A DNA stretch of 46,773 nt from Parabacteroides sp. (GTDB taxonomy: Bacteria; Bacteroidota; Bacteroidia; Bacteroidales; Tannerellaceae), in contig JALFJR010000014.1 of NCBI GenBank assembly GCA_022775005.1, positions 1 to 46,773 of the forward strand, given 5' to 3'. The position numbers and the translations under genes were made by a program. This document shows, piece by piece, positions 16,074 to 24,804 of the stretch. Below the pieces are notes generated by a model that did not search any database, had not been told where the DNA came from, and worked only from the letters and a program-made list of their open reading frames with translations. Position 1 is the first letter of the stretch, and each line of letters starts with the position of its first letter.

Positions 16074-17240
16074 ATGTTGACACAACTTATCAACGGTAAG
16101 ATTCTGACACCTCAGGGTTGGTTGAAAGATGGCTCTGTATTGATCTCAGATGGTAAAATTTTGGAAGTGACCAATTGCGATTTGGCTGTGGTAGGTGCCA
16201 CACTGATTGACGCAAAAGGTATGTATATTGTGCCCGGTGGCGTGGAGATTCATGCGCATGGTGGCGGTGGACGTGATTTTATGGAGGGTACAGAGGATGC
16301 GTTCCGTGCTGCGGTGGCTGCTCATATGAAATATGGTACGACTAGTATTTTCCCCACACTTTCCTCTTCTACTATGCCTATGATCCGTGCAGCGGCTGCT
16401 ACGACAGAGAAACTGATGGCCGAAAAAGACAGCCCTGTTTTGGGCCTGCATTTGGAGGGCCACTATTTCAATATGAAAATGGCTGGTGGCCAAATGCCGG
16501 AGAACATCAAGAATCCGGATCCGGAAGAATATATTCCTCTATTGGAGGAGACGCATTGCATCAAGCGTTGGGATGCGGCTCCTGAGCTACCTGGTGCAAT
16601 GCAGTTTGGAAAGTACATTACATCGAAGGGCGTATTGGCTTCTGTTGGTCATACCCAAGCGGAATATGAGGACATATCTACAGCATTTGAAGCTGGTTAT
16701 AGTCATGCGACTCACTTTTATAACGCAATGCCTGGTTTCCATAAACGTCGCGAATATAAATACGAAGGTACAGTTGAGAGTATCTATTTGATTGATCCGA
16801 TGACTGTGGAAGTCGTGGCTGATGGTATCCATGTGCCACCTACAATTTTGCGTTTAGTCTATAAAATTAAGGGGGTAGAGCGTACCTGTTTGATTACCGA
16901 TGCTTTGGCTTGTGCGGCCAGTGATATTCAGACTGCTTTCGATCCTCGTGTGATCATTGAGGATGGTGTCTGCAAGTTGGCGGATCGGTCAGCATTAGCC
17001 GGGAGTGTCGCAACATGGGATCGACTGATTCGTACGGTCGTTCAGAAGGCAGACATTCCTTTGGAAGATGCTATCCGTATGGGTTCCGAGACACCCGCTC
17101 GCATCATGGGTGTAGCCGATCGGAAAGGCTCTTTGCAGAAGGGTAAGGATGCGGATATTGTCTTGCTGGATAAAGATTTGCAAGTGCGTGCCGTATGGAG
17201 CATGGGTAAACTGGTGGAAGGAACCAATAAATTATTTTGA
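16074..17240 (+). CDS. nagA: N-acetylglucosamine-6-phosphate deacetylase, copy 1
   Basis: A 388-residue amidohydrolase that removes acetate from GlcNAc-6-phosphate in the cytoplasm. The visible metal and catalytic residues are H60 and H62 (EIHAHGGGG), E128 (HLEGHYF), H193 (VGHTQ), H214 (THFYNAM) and D276 (LITDA). The HxH pair is that of two-metal NagA enzymes such as B. subtilis NagA. One oddity is EGHYF where most NagA proteins have EGP. ATG 16074 is preferred because the promoter element lies in the upstream open frame. A paralogue follows after 5 nt and a NagB-like fusion comes next, so this is a hexosamine catabolic operon. Confidence 0.93.
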   Translation: MLTQLINGKILTPQGWLKDGSVLISDGKILEVTNCDLAVVGATLIDAKGMYIVPGGVEIHAHGGGGRDFMEGTEDAFRAAVAAHMKYGTTSIFPTLSSSTMPMIRAAAATTEKLMAEKDSPVLGLHLEGHYFNMKMAGGQMPENIKNPDPEEYIPLLEETHCIKRWDAAPELPGAMQFGKYITSKGVLASVGHTQAEYEDISTAFEAGYSHATHFYNAMPGFHKRREYKYEGTVESIYLIDPMTVEVVADGIHVPPTILRLVYKIKGVERTCLITDALACAASDIQTAFDPRVIIEDGVCKLADRSALAGSVATWDRLIRTVVQKADIPLEDAIRMGSETPARIMGVADRKGSLQKGKDADIVLLDKDLQVRAVWSMGKLVEGTNKLF

Positions 17241-17245
17241 TTACG

Positions 17246-18424
17246 ATGCTGACACAGATAACGAATGGAAGAATCTTGACCCCGCAAGGCTGGGTAAAAG
17301 ATAGCTCGGTATTGATTTCCGATGGGCACATTCTCGAGGTGACAAACAGTGAGTTGGCTGTGATTGGTGCGCAAGTGGTAGATGCGAAAGGCATGGACAT
17401 TGTGCCAGGCTTCGTAGCTATGAATCTGCATGGAGGTGGTGGTTATGATTTCTTGGATGGTACGAAAGAGGCTTTTGACGGAGCGGTCAATGCGCATTTG
17501 CAACATGGTGCGACCAGCATTTTCCCGACGATTGTGGCCCCTGATTTGGCTACGATCGATCGGGCGGCAACGGTTTGTGAGGAGGTGATGAGTCAAGACC
17601 CGAACAGCCCGGTGTTAGGTCTGCACATCGAAGGCCCTTATCTGAATCCGAAGATGGCCAGGAGTTTGTTTATCGAGCAACAGAATATGGCTGATCCGGC
17701 TGCCTATCGGTCATTATTAGAGAGGGTGCGTTGCATCCGTCGCTGGGATGCCAGCCCCGAGATTCCAGGTGCGCTTGACTTCGCACGCCATTTGACCGCA
17801 CATGGTATTTTAGCTTCGTTGTCGCATACGGAGGTAGAGTATGAGGATGTGAAGGCAGCTTATGCGGCTGGTTTTACTCATGCGGCCCATTTTTATAATG
17901 CGATGCCTGGATTCCATAAACGGAGAGAATATAAATATGAAGGAACAGTAGAGAGTGTATTCTTGATCGATCCGATGACCGTGGAAGTGATTGCGGATGG
18001 ACGTCACCTTCCAGCAACTATTTTGCGTTTGGTCTATAAATTGAAAGGGGTAGAGCGTACCTGCTTGGTGACCGATTGTATGCCTTGTGCAGGTTGTGCA
18101 AATCCTCAGTTGAACGATTCTCGTTTGATCATTGAGGATGGTGTTTGCAAACTGGCAGATCATTCTTCTTTGGTAGGAAGTATTGCTATGATGGACGATT
18201 TGGTACGTACGATGGTACAGAAAGCAGGCATTCCTTTGGCCGATGCGGTACGGATGGCTTCTGAGACTCCAGCTCGTTTGATGGGTGTGATTGATCGGGC
18301 AGGAACCCTTGAAAAAGGAAAGGATGCAGACATTCTGATTCTTGATCATGATCAACATATCCGTGCTGTTTGGAGTATGGGAAATTTGGTGTTTGGAACC
18401 AATCGTTTGGAGCAGGGTACTTAA
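17246..18424 (+). CDS. nagA: N-acetylglucosamine-6-phosphate deacetylase paralogue, copy 2
   Basis: A 392-residue tandem paralogue of the preceding gene; both begin MLTQ, share NGxILTPQGW and keep FYNAMPGFHKRREYKYEGTV-type blocks. It keeps E in LHIEGPYL, H in LSHTEVEYED and AAHFYNAM, and D in LVTDC, but the first histidine of the HxH motif is N60 (MNLHGGGG, with H62). This resembles single-metal NagA enzymes (E. coli has Q and N there), so it is probably active but with a different metal site or substrate. ATG 17246 is chosen over TTG 17237. Divergence after duplication could separate GlcNAc-6-P from another N-acetyl sugar phosphate. Confidence 0.92.
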   Translation: MLTQITNGRILTPQGWVKDSSVLISDGHILEVTNSELAVIGAQVVDAKGMDIVPGFVAMNLHGGGGYDFLDGTKEAFDGAVNAHLQHGATSIFPTIVAPDLATIDRAATVCEEVMSQDPNSPVLGLHIEGPYLNPKMARSLFIEQQNMADPAAYRSLLERVRCIRRWDASPEIPGALDFARHLTAHGILASLSHTEVEYEDVKAAYAAGFTHAAHFYNAMPGFHKRREYKYEGTVESVFLIDPMTVEVIADGRHLPATILRLVYKLKGVERTCLVTDCMPCAGCANPQLNDSRLIIEDGVCKLADHSSLVGSIAMMDDLVRTMVQKAGIPLADAVRMASETPARLMGVIDRAGTLEKGKDADILILDHDQHIRAVWSMGNLVFGTNRLEQGT

Positions 18425-18453
18425 TCGACATAATCATTATAAACGTATAGAGT

Positions 18454-20442
18454 ATGAAAACGAATTTGAGTTCACAAATTACGCTGACGCGTATTCCATT
18501 GAAATATTATCGTCCGGAGAATGCTTTTGAGCATTCGGTGTTGACTCGTTTAGAGAAAATACCCACGCATATCTATGAGTCTGCAGAGGAAGGATCTCTG
18601 GCTATTGCACGAGAGATTGCTACACAGATTAGAAAAAAACAGGCTATAGGGAAGCCTTTTGTATTAGCTCTTCCTGGTGGCCGTTCTCCACTAAGCATTT
18701 ATAAGGAGTTAATCCGCCTACATAAAGAGGAACAGTTGAGCTTCCAGGGTGTGATTATCTTTGTGGAGTTTGAGTTTTATCCACTTGCGAATCCTGCCAG
18801 TGGAAACTTAGCTCGTTTGAAAGAAGAGCTATTGGATCATATTGATATTGATCCCACACAAGTATATGCGCCAGAAGCCACAATGCCCAAAGATGCAATC
18901 CTAGATTTTTGCCGTCAGTATGAGGAACTGATCCAATCGGTCGGTGGTATTGATTGCATGTTGTTAGGTGTGGGTAGTTCAAGCAATGTCATGTTTAATG
19001 CGGCAGGTACGTCGATCAATTCTCGTACGCGTTTGGTGTTGCTGGAGGGTGGCTCTCGTAAGGAGGCTGCGCGTACCTTCTCTTCGCAAGAGGCTTTGCC
19101 TGCTGGTGTAATTACGATGGGAGCATCGACCATGATGAATGCACGCAGCGTCATCTTGATGGCTTGGGGAGAAGACAAGGCAGCAGTGATTCGAAATACC
19201 GTGGAGGAAAAGGTTTGCGATGCGGTGCCCTCCAGTTATTTACAGAACCACCCGAACGCCAAGGTGGTGATTGATCTTTCGGCAGCCTACGATCTGACCC
19301 GCATTTGCCACCCTTGGTTGGTGACCAGCTGTGAATGGGATAATAAATTGATTCGTCGGGCTATTGTTTGGTTGTGCCAATTAACGGGCAAGCCGATTCT
19401 GAAATTGACCAACAAGGATTACAGTGCGCATGGATTGGGTGAGCTGTTAGCACTTTATGGCTCTGCGTATAACGTAAATATTAAAATCTTCAATGATATT
19501 CAGCATACCATTACCGGATGGCCGGGTGGCAAGCCTAACGCCGATGATTCTAATCGTCCGGAGCGTGCGTTGCCCTATCCTAAAAAGGTGATTGTATTCA
19601 GTCCTCATCCTGATGATGATGTGATCTCGATGGGGGGGACTCTGCGTCGTTTGTGCGATCAGCACCATGATGTTCATGTTGCATATGAAACTTCAGGTAA
19701 TATCGCTGTAGGAGATGAAGAGGTTATTCGTTATTGTGAGTATCTGCGTGATGTATGTAGCCGATACATCCCAAATGATACGACTGTGCGTAATAAGGCG
19801 AATGAGATCATTCATTATTTGCGTTACGAGAAGGTGGAGAATGGAGAACCAGAGCGAAAAGATGTGCTTTTTATGAAGGGAACGATTCGCCGGGAAGAGG
19901 CACGCCATGCCTGTCGTTATTCTGGTGTGAAGGATGAGAATGTGCATTTTCTTGATCTGCCTTTCTATGAGACTGGTTTGGTGAAGAAGAATCCTTTGGG
20001 TGAAGCTGATAAAGATATAGTGAAAGCACTGCTGTTGGAGGTGAAACCTGATGAGATGTTCGTGGCAGGTGACTTAGCTGACCCACATGGCACACATAAG
20101 GTTTGCTTGGATGCAGTTTTGGCGGCTATTGATGAGGTGAAAGATGAGGAATGGATGCGTAACTGCCGTGTCTGGATGTATCGTGGCGCATGGGCAGAAT
20201 GGGAAATGGACCACATTGAGATGGCCGTTCCTATCAGCCCAGAAGAATTGCGTTTTAAACGAAATGCGATTTTGAAGCACCAGTCTCAGGCGGAGAGCGC
20301 TCCCTATTTGGGGGATGATGAACGCCTCTTTTGGCAGCGTGCCGAGGATCGTAACCGAGCGACGGCTGAGTTGTATCGTGAGTTGGGATTGGCAGCTTAC
20401 GAAGCGATCGAGGCCTTTGTGCAGTATACCCCCTTGCGATAA
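18454..20442 (+). CDS. NagB-like domain (active site lost) fused to a PIG-L/LmbE deacetylase domain
   Basis: A 662-residue protein matching the long 'glucosamine-6-phosphate deaminase' of Bacteroidales. Residues ~45-290 are NagB-like: the phosphate loop LPGGRSPLSIY is kept, but aligned to E. coli NagB, D72 becomes F106, D141 becomes S176, H143 becomes N178 and E148 becomes A183. Residues ~375-640 are a PIG-L/LmbE-type domain with zinc motif SPHPDDD (H385) and DPHGTH (H545, H548). The deaminase activity is therefore doubtful, while the deacetylase half looks intact. The position after two nagA genes supports a role in amino-sugar metabolism, possibly binding or sensing GlcN-6-P. The start at 18454 fits the family N-terminus MKTNLSSQITLTR. 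Confidence 0.9.
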   Translation: MKTNLSSQITLTRIPLKYYRPENAFEHSVLTRLEKIPTHIYESAEEGSLAIAREIATQIRKKQAIGKPFVLALPGGRSPLSIYKELIRLHKEEQLSFQGVIIFVEFEFYPLANPASGNLARLKEELLDHIDIDPTQVYAPEATMPKDAILDFCRQYEELIQSVGGIDCMLLGVGSSSNVMFNAAGTSINSRTRLVLLEGGSRKEAARTFSSQEALPAGVITMGASTMMNARSVILMAWGEDKAAVIRNTVEEKVCDAVPSSYLQNHPNAKVVIDLSAAYDLTRICHPWLVTSCEWDNKLIRRAIVWLCQLTGKPILKLTNKDYSAHGLGELLALYGSAYNVNIKIFNDIQHTITGWPGGKPNADDSNRPERALPYPKKVIVFSPHPDDDVISMGGTLRRLCDQHHDVHVAYETSGNIAVGDEEVIRYCEYLRDVCSRYIPNDTTVRNKANEIIHYLRYEKVENGEPERKDVLFMKGTIRREEARHACRYSGVKDENVHFLDLPFYETGLVKKNPLGEADKDIVKALLLEVKPDEMFVAGDLADPHGTHKVCLDAVLAAIDEVKDEEWMRNCRVWMYRGAWAEWEMDHIEMAVPISPEELRFKRNAILKHQSQAESAPYLGDDERLFWQRAEDRNRATAELYRELGLAAYEAIEAFVQYTPLR

Positions 20443-20469
20443 ATAATCCGCATTAAGTGTAGATAAAGA

Positions 20470-20497
20470 GAGGGCTGTTCACACAGTCCTCTTTTTT
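20470..20497 (+). terminator. Rho-independent terminator of the amino-sugar operon
   Basis: A 9-bp stem GAGGGCTGT / ACAGTCCTC with one G-T pair and a 4-nt loop (TCAC) is followed by six T, 27 nt after the NagB-like/PIG-L stop. Confidence 0.9.
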
Positions 20498-20510
20498 ATC
20501 TAAAACCTCC

Positions 20511-20541
20511 TTGTTCGATTCAACAGAAAGCCGTTACTTTG
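20511..20541 (+). promoter_or_regulatory. Promoter of the BASS transporter gene
   Basis: TTG (20511-20513), a 20-nt gap, then TTACTTTG (20534-20541), one mismatch from TAnnTTTG. It sits between the terminator and ATG 20570. Confidence 0.6.
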
Positions 20542-20569
20542 CACCCCGAAAAGAAAAGTACATAACTAT

Positions 20570-21526
20570 ATGTTGAAGTTCATCAGGAATTGGACACTTC
20601 CCCTCTCAATGCTAACGGGAATGTGTGTCTATCTGTTGTTTGCTAATGTGCAGGCACTAAATCCAGCGAAACCACTAATTTACACACTGATTGGTTATCT
20701 GACACCCAGCTTGATCTTTGCGCAGTTGCTGCTGACATTCTGCAAGATAAGTCCTCGAGAGTTGCTTCCTACGCCATGGCATGGTTGGTTGTTGCTGTTC
20801 CAGACGTTTTCTACCTGTGCGTTGGCTGCAGCGCTGTTGTTGCTTCCCGTCAGCTTGGAGCAGAAGATCGTCTTGGAAGCAGCGATGGTATGTTTGGTTT
20901 GCCCGACCGCTACAGCGGCAGCGGTGATTACGGGAAAGCTGGGCGGAAGTGCCTCCAGTTTGACTACCTATACTTTGCTTTCCAATTTATTGGCCGCTGT
21001 GGCAGTGCCTTTGCTCTTTCCCTTGGTGGAGCCACATGCTAACCTCAGTTTCTTTTCGGCCTTCTTGTTGATTCTGAGCAAAGTGTTCCCGCTGTTGCTC
21101 TGTCCCTTTTTCTTGGCATGCCTATTGCGCTATTTTGTGCCCTTCGTGCATCGTTGGTTGTTAAGTTATCATGAGATGGCTTTCTATCTTTGGGCGGTGG
21201 CTTTAGCTATTGTGACTGGGCAAACAGTGCGTTCGCTTTGCAATAGCGAGGCAGAGCCATTGGTAGAGTTGTGGATTGCTTTGGCTGGCTTACTCACTTG
21301 TGCTATTCAATTTTTCTTGGGGAAACGGATGGGGTCTTACTACGATGATCGTATCAGTGCGGGACAAGCTTTGGGGCAGAAGAATACGGTGTTAGCAATC
21401 TGGATGGCCTATACCTATTTGCATCCTCTCTCATCTGTTGGGCCGGGTAGTTATGTTCTATGGCAGAATTTGTTTAACTCTTGGCAGCTGTGGAAGAAAG
21501 CAAAAAAAGAGGGTAAAGTCTTCTGA
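20570..21526 (+). CDS. BASS-family transporter (bile acid:sodium symporter-like)
   Basis: A 318-residue membrane protein with about nine or ten helices. The BASS signatures are visible: VCPTATAAAVITGKLGG at about 112-128 in the first crossover helix, and GQALGQKNTVLAIWMAYTYL followed by SSVGPG near the C-terminus in the second. The family takes up bile acids, pantoate, pyruvate or other organic anions with sodium; the substrate here is unknown. It is a single gene with its own promoter, after the amino-sugar terminator and before dnaN. Confidence 0.88.
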   Translation: MLKFIRNWTLPLSMLTGMCVYLLFANVQALNPAKPLIYTLIGYLTPSLIFAQLLLTFCKISPRELLPTPWHGWLLLFQTFSTCALAAALLLLPVSLEQKIVLEAAMVCLVCPTATAAAVITGKLGGSASSLTTYTLLSNLLAAVAVPLLFPLVEPHANLSFFSAFLLILSKVFPLLLCPFFLACLLRYFVPFVHRWLLSYHEMAFYLWAVALAIVTGQTVRSLCNSEAEPLVELWIALAGLLTCAIQFFLGKRMGSYYDDRISAGQALGQKNTVLAIWMAYTYLHPLSSVGPGSYVLWQNLFNSWQLWKKAKKEGKVF

Positions 21527-21634
21527 TGTGAACTCTACTTATTCCGATATATTTCGATGTGTGCGCAGTCCATCTTCTCGACTATTGTAAATGGCTTTTT
21601 TGCCTTAGAAATGGGTGGTGAACAGAAAAATGCC

Positions 21635-21642
21635 TATATTTG
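21635..21642 (+). promoter_or_regulatory. -7 promoter element of dnaN
   Basis: TATATTTG matches TAnnTTTG exactly, 34 nt before ATG 21677. No exact TTTG is seen 19-20 nt upstream. The rest of the 150-bp gap 21527-21676 shows nothing else clear. Confidence 0.55.
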
Positions 21643-21676
21643 TTGGATAGAAACAAAACAATAAAGACGATATATT

Positions 21677-22801
21677 ATGAGATTCGATGTGTCTAGCACT
21701 GCGCTTTTGTCGCGTTTGCAATCGGTTGGCAAGGTGATAGCTTCCAAAAATACATTGCCTATCCTGGATAATTTCCTCTTTCAACTGGAGGGAAATAAGT
21801 TAATAGTAACCGCTTCTGATGTAGAGACCCGTTTGGTGACCTCCGTGGATGTGATGAATGCCGAAGGAACGGGACTTTTTTGCGTCTCAGCGAAAATGCT
21901 TTTAGAGCCTTTGAAGGAATTACCCGAACAGCCACTTACGTTTGATGTGAATGACGCTAACTTAGAGGTGTTCATCCATTTCCAGAATGGGAAATATAAT
22001 TTCATTGGTCAGAAGGGAGATACCTATCCGCACCAAAAGCCGCTCGGTGAGCAAGCTGTGGAGGTGGTGATGGATGCCCAGATGTTGCTGAATGGAATCA
22101 GTCGCTCATTGTTTGCTACGGCGGATGATGAGTTACGTCCGGTGATGAATGGTATCTACTTCGATTTCCATACGGACGATTTGACGTTTGTTGCTTCAGA
22201 TGGCCATAAGCTTGTGCGTCTGCGTAATCTTTCTGTGAAGTTGGATGAACGTGCCTCATTCATCTTACCAAAGAAGCCAGCTACTCTGTTGAAGAACCTC
22301 TTGGCGAAAGAAGAGGGTGTGGTGCGTTTGCAATTTGATGATAATAATGCGTATGTGCATTGTGCTAATTTTGAGATGGTTTGTCGTTTGATTGAGGGAC
22401 GTTATCCAAATTATAACAGTGTAATCCCAAAGGAGAATCCATTTATGGTAACCATTGATCGATTGTCTTTATTGAACGCATTGAAACGTGTCTCCGTTTT
22501 CTCTAACCAATCAAGCAGCTTAATTAAGCTGCATTTGACGGATAATCTGTTGACGGTGTCTGCCCAAGATATAGACTTCTCTACTTCTGCGGAGGAGCGC
22601 ATCCCTTGTTCATATGGAGGCGATGAGTTGAGTATTGGTTTCAAGGCTACTTATTTGATTGATATATTGGGTAATCTCAGCTCTTCAGATGTAGTTTTAC
22701 AGTTGGCGGATCCTTCTCGTGCAGGTTTGATTTTCCCGTCCGAGAATGAGGAGAATGAGGACTTTTTGATGCTGTTGATGCCCATGATGTTGAATGATTA
22801 A
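21677..22801 (+). CDS. dnaN: DNA polymerase III beta subunit (sliding clamp)
   Basis: A 374-residue three-domain clamp that holds replicative polymerase on DNA. It begins MRFDVSSTALLSRLQSVGKVIASKNTLPIL, split over the first helix and strand of domain 1, has FATADDELRPVMNGIYF in domain 2, and ends with LMLLMPMMLND, replacing the M[PL]MR[L] end of E. coli by the Bacteroidetes form. Length is usual. It lies in a run with a DEDDh exonuclease (12-nt gap), not next to dnaA, which is common in Bacteroidales. Confidence 0.97.
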   Translation: MRFDVSSTALLSRLQSVGKVIASKNTLPILDNFLFQLEGNKLIVTASDVETRLVTSVDVMNAEGTGLFCVSAKMLLEPLKELPEQPLTFDVNDANLEVFIHFQNGKYNFIGQKGDTYPHQKPLGEQAVEVVMDAQMLLNGISRSLFATADDELRPVMNGIYFDFHTDDLTFVASDGHKLVRLRNLSVKLDERASFILPKKPATLLKNLLAKEEGVVRLQFDDNNAYVHCANFEMVCRLIEGRYPNYNSVIPKENPFMVTIDRLSLLNALKRVSVFSNQSSSLIKLHLTDNLLTVSAQDIDFSTSAEERIPCSYGGDELSIGFKATYLIDILGNLSSSDVVLQLADPSRAGLIFPSENEENEDFLMLLMPMMLND

Positions 22802-22812
22802 TTGAAGATTGC

Positions 22813-23583
22813 ATGCAATTGAATTTAAAGAATCCGTTGGTTTTCTTTGATTTGGAAACTACTGGTATAGATATTGCCAAGGATCGTATCGTAGAGATAT
22901 CTATGGTGAAAGTGATGCCCAATGGGGAAGAGATCGTCAAGACACGCCGGATTAATCCGGGTATGCCTATCCCTCCGGAATCCACGGCTATCCATGGCAT
23001 TACGGATGAAGACGTGAAGGATTGTCCGAAATTCAAGGAGATCGCCAAGTCGTTAGCCGCTCAGATTGAAGGATGTGACTTGGCAGGTTTTAATTCCAAT
23101 CGTTTTGATATTCCGATGTTGGCGGAAGAGTTTTTGCGTGCGGGAGTAGATGTGGATTTGAACCGCAGAAAATTTATTGATGTGCAGACGATCTTTCACA
23201 AAATGGAGCAGCGCAACCTGACGGCTGCTTATAAGTTCTATTGTAATAAAGACTTGGCTAATGCGCACTCTGCAGAGGCGGATACGATGGCTACCTATGA
23301 GGTGCTGAAGGCTCAGTTGGATCGTTATCCAGAGTTAGAGAATGATGTCAATTTCCTATCGAAGTATTCCTCATTTACCAACAATGTGGATTTTGCCGGA
23401 CGTATGGTTTATAATGAAAAGGGGCAAGAGGTCATCAACTTTGGTAAATACAAGGGGCGTGTGGTCGAGGAGGTGTTGAAGTCGGATCCCAGTTATTACG
23501 CTTGGATTATGAACGGCGATTTCCCCTTGAACACCAAGAAGATGCTGACGGAGATTCGTCTGCGTGGATTTAATAAAAAATAG
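22813..23583 (+). CDS. DEDDh 3'-5' exonuclease, DNA polymerase III epsilon-like
   Basis: A 256-residue protein. The exonuclease motifs are in order: ExoI FFDLETTG with D13 and E15; ExoII AGFNSNRFDIPML; and ExoIII AHSAEADTMATYEVL with the catalytic H and D. A C-terminal extension (about 195-256) with INFGKYKGRVVEEVLKSDPSYYAWIM is a small DUF-like module found in many exonucleases and replication-linked proteins. It probably proofreads for the replicative polymerase or acts in repair. Its place 11 nt after dnaN supports a replication role. Confidence 0.93.
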   Translation: MQLNLKNPLVFFDLETTGIDIAKDRIVEISMVKVMPNGEEIVKTRRINPGMPIPPESTAIHGITDEDVKDCPKFKEIAKSLAAQIEGCDLAGFNSNRFDIPMLAEEFLRAGVDVDLNRRKFIDVQTIFHKMEQRNLTAAYKFYCNKDLANAHSAEADTMATYEVLKAQLDRYPELENDVNFLSKYSSFTNNVDFAGRMVYNEKGQEVINFGKYKGRVVEEVLKSDPSYYAWIMNGDFPLNTKKMLTEIRLRGFNKK

Positions 23584-23592
23584 GTGTTCAGT

Positions 23593-24804
23593 ATGTTGAG
23601 GAATAAGCATATTATCTTAGGTATTACGGGGAGTATAGCCGCTTATAAGGCTGCTTATATCATTCGTGGATTGGTGAAGAAAGGGGCAGAGGTACAAGTG
23701 GTTATTACACCTTCGGGCAAGGAGTTTATTACACCCTTAACGCTTTCCACCTTGAGTGGTCATCCGGTCATCAGTGAGTTCTTCTCCAATCGAGACGGTA
23801 CGTGGAACAGTCATGTAGATTTAGGGTTATGGGCGGATGCGATGCTGATCGCACCAGCCACAGCCTCCAGCATTGGAAAGATGGCTCATGGCATTGCGGA
23901 TAATATGTTGATCACGACTTATCTCTCGTGCAAGGCTCCAGTGTTTATCGCTCCGGCGATGGACTTGGATATGTTTGCGCACCCCTCCACACAAGCTAAC
24001 TTGGATCTGCTCCGTTCGTATGGTAACCGCATCATTGAGCCGGCCAGCGGCGAGTTGGCCAGCCATTTGGTGGGCAAGGGACGTATGGAGGAGCCAGACC
24101 GGATTATCGAGGTGTTGGAGGCCTATTTCGTAGCGAAACAGACGTTACAGCACAAAAAAATCTTAATAACGGCAGGGCCAACGTATGAAAAGATCGATCC
24201 TGTTCGTTTTATTGGTAACTATTCCTCCGGGAAAATGGGTTTTGCCTTGGCAGAGGCCTGTGCTGAACGAGGGGCAGAGGTGACGTTGGTTGCAGGTCCG
24301 GTATCGGTTGAAACGCATCACCCCTTGATACAGCGGGTGAATGTGGAATCGGCAGAAGAGATGTATCAGGCGGCTATGGCGGCTTTTCCCGCTTCGGATG
24401 CGGCGATCCTGTGTGCGGCAGTGGCAGACTACCGACCAGACCAGGTTGCTACTCAGAAGTTGAAGCGGGAGACTGAAGGGGAGATGACGCTCCATCTGGT
24501 TCCTAATAAAGATATTGCCGCCTCCTTAGGTGCGATCAAGCGGAAAGAGCAAGTGCTGGTAGGCTTCGCCTTGGAGACTAACGACGAGGCGGCTCATGCG
24601 GCTGATAAGTTGAAGCGAAAGAATCTCGACTTTATCGTGCTCAACTCCTTGCGGGATGCGGGGGCTGGGTTCCGTTGCGACACGAACAAGGTCACGCTCT
24701 TGAACCAAGCCGGAGAAAGCAAGGCATTCCCCTTGAAATCGAAACAGGAGGTGGCCGCAGATATTGTAGATGAGTTAGTAAATGTATTGGCATGTGTAAA
24801 ATAA
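23593..24804 (+). CDS. coaBC: Bifunctional phosphopantothenoylcysteine decarboxylase / phosphopantothenate-cysteine ligase
   Basis: A 403-residue coenzyme A biosynthesis enzyme. The N-terminal CoaC flavoprotein domain shows GITGSIAAYKAAYIIRGLVK, the PAMDLDMF form of the PAMN motif, and the substrate clamp GRMEEPDRI. The CoaB domain starts at about 185 with ITAGPTYEKIDPVRFIGNYS and SGKMGFALAE, followed by the CAAVADYRP and IKRKEQVLVGFALET motifs. ATG 23593 is chosen over the GTG at 23584. The 3' end overlaps the porD start by 13 nt. Confidence 0.96.
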   Translation: MLRNKHIILGITGSIAAYKAAYIIRGLVKKGAEVQVVITPSGKEFITPLTLSTLSGHPVISEFFSNRDGTWNSHVDLGLWADAMLIAPATASSIGKMAHGIADNMLITTYLSCKAPVFIAPAMDLDMFAHPSTQANLDLLRSYGNRIIEPASGELASHLVGKGRMEEPDRIIEVLEAYFVAKQTLQHKKILITAGPTYEKIDPVRFIGNYSSGKMGFALAEACAERGAEVTLVAGPVSVETHHPLIQRVNVESAEEMYQAAMAAFPASDAAILCAAVADYRPDQVATQKLKRETEGEMTLHLVPNKDIAASLGAIKRKEQVLVGFALETNDEAAHAADKLKRKNLDFIVLNSLRDAGAGFRCDTNKVTLLNQAGESKAFPLKSKQEVAADIVDELVNVLACVK

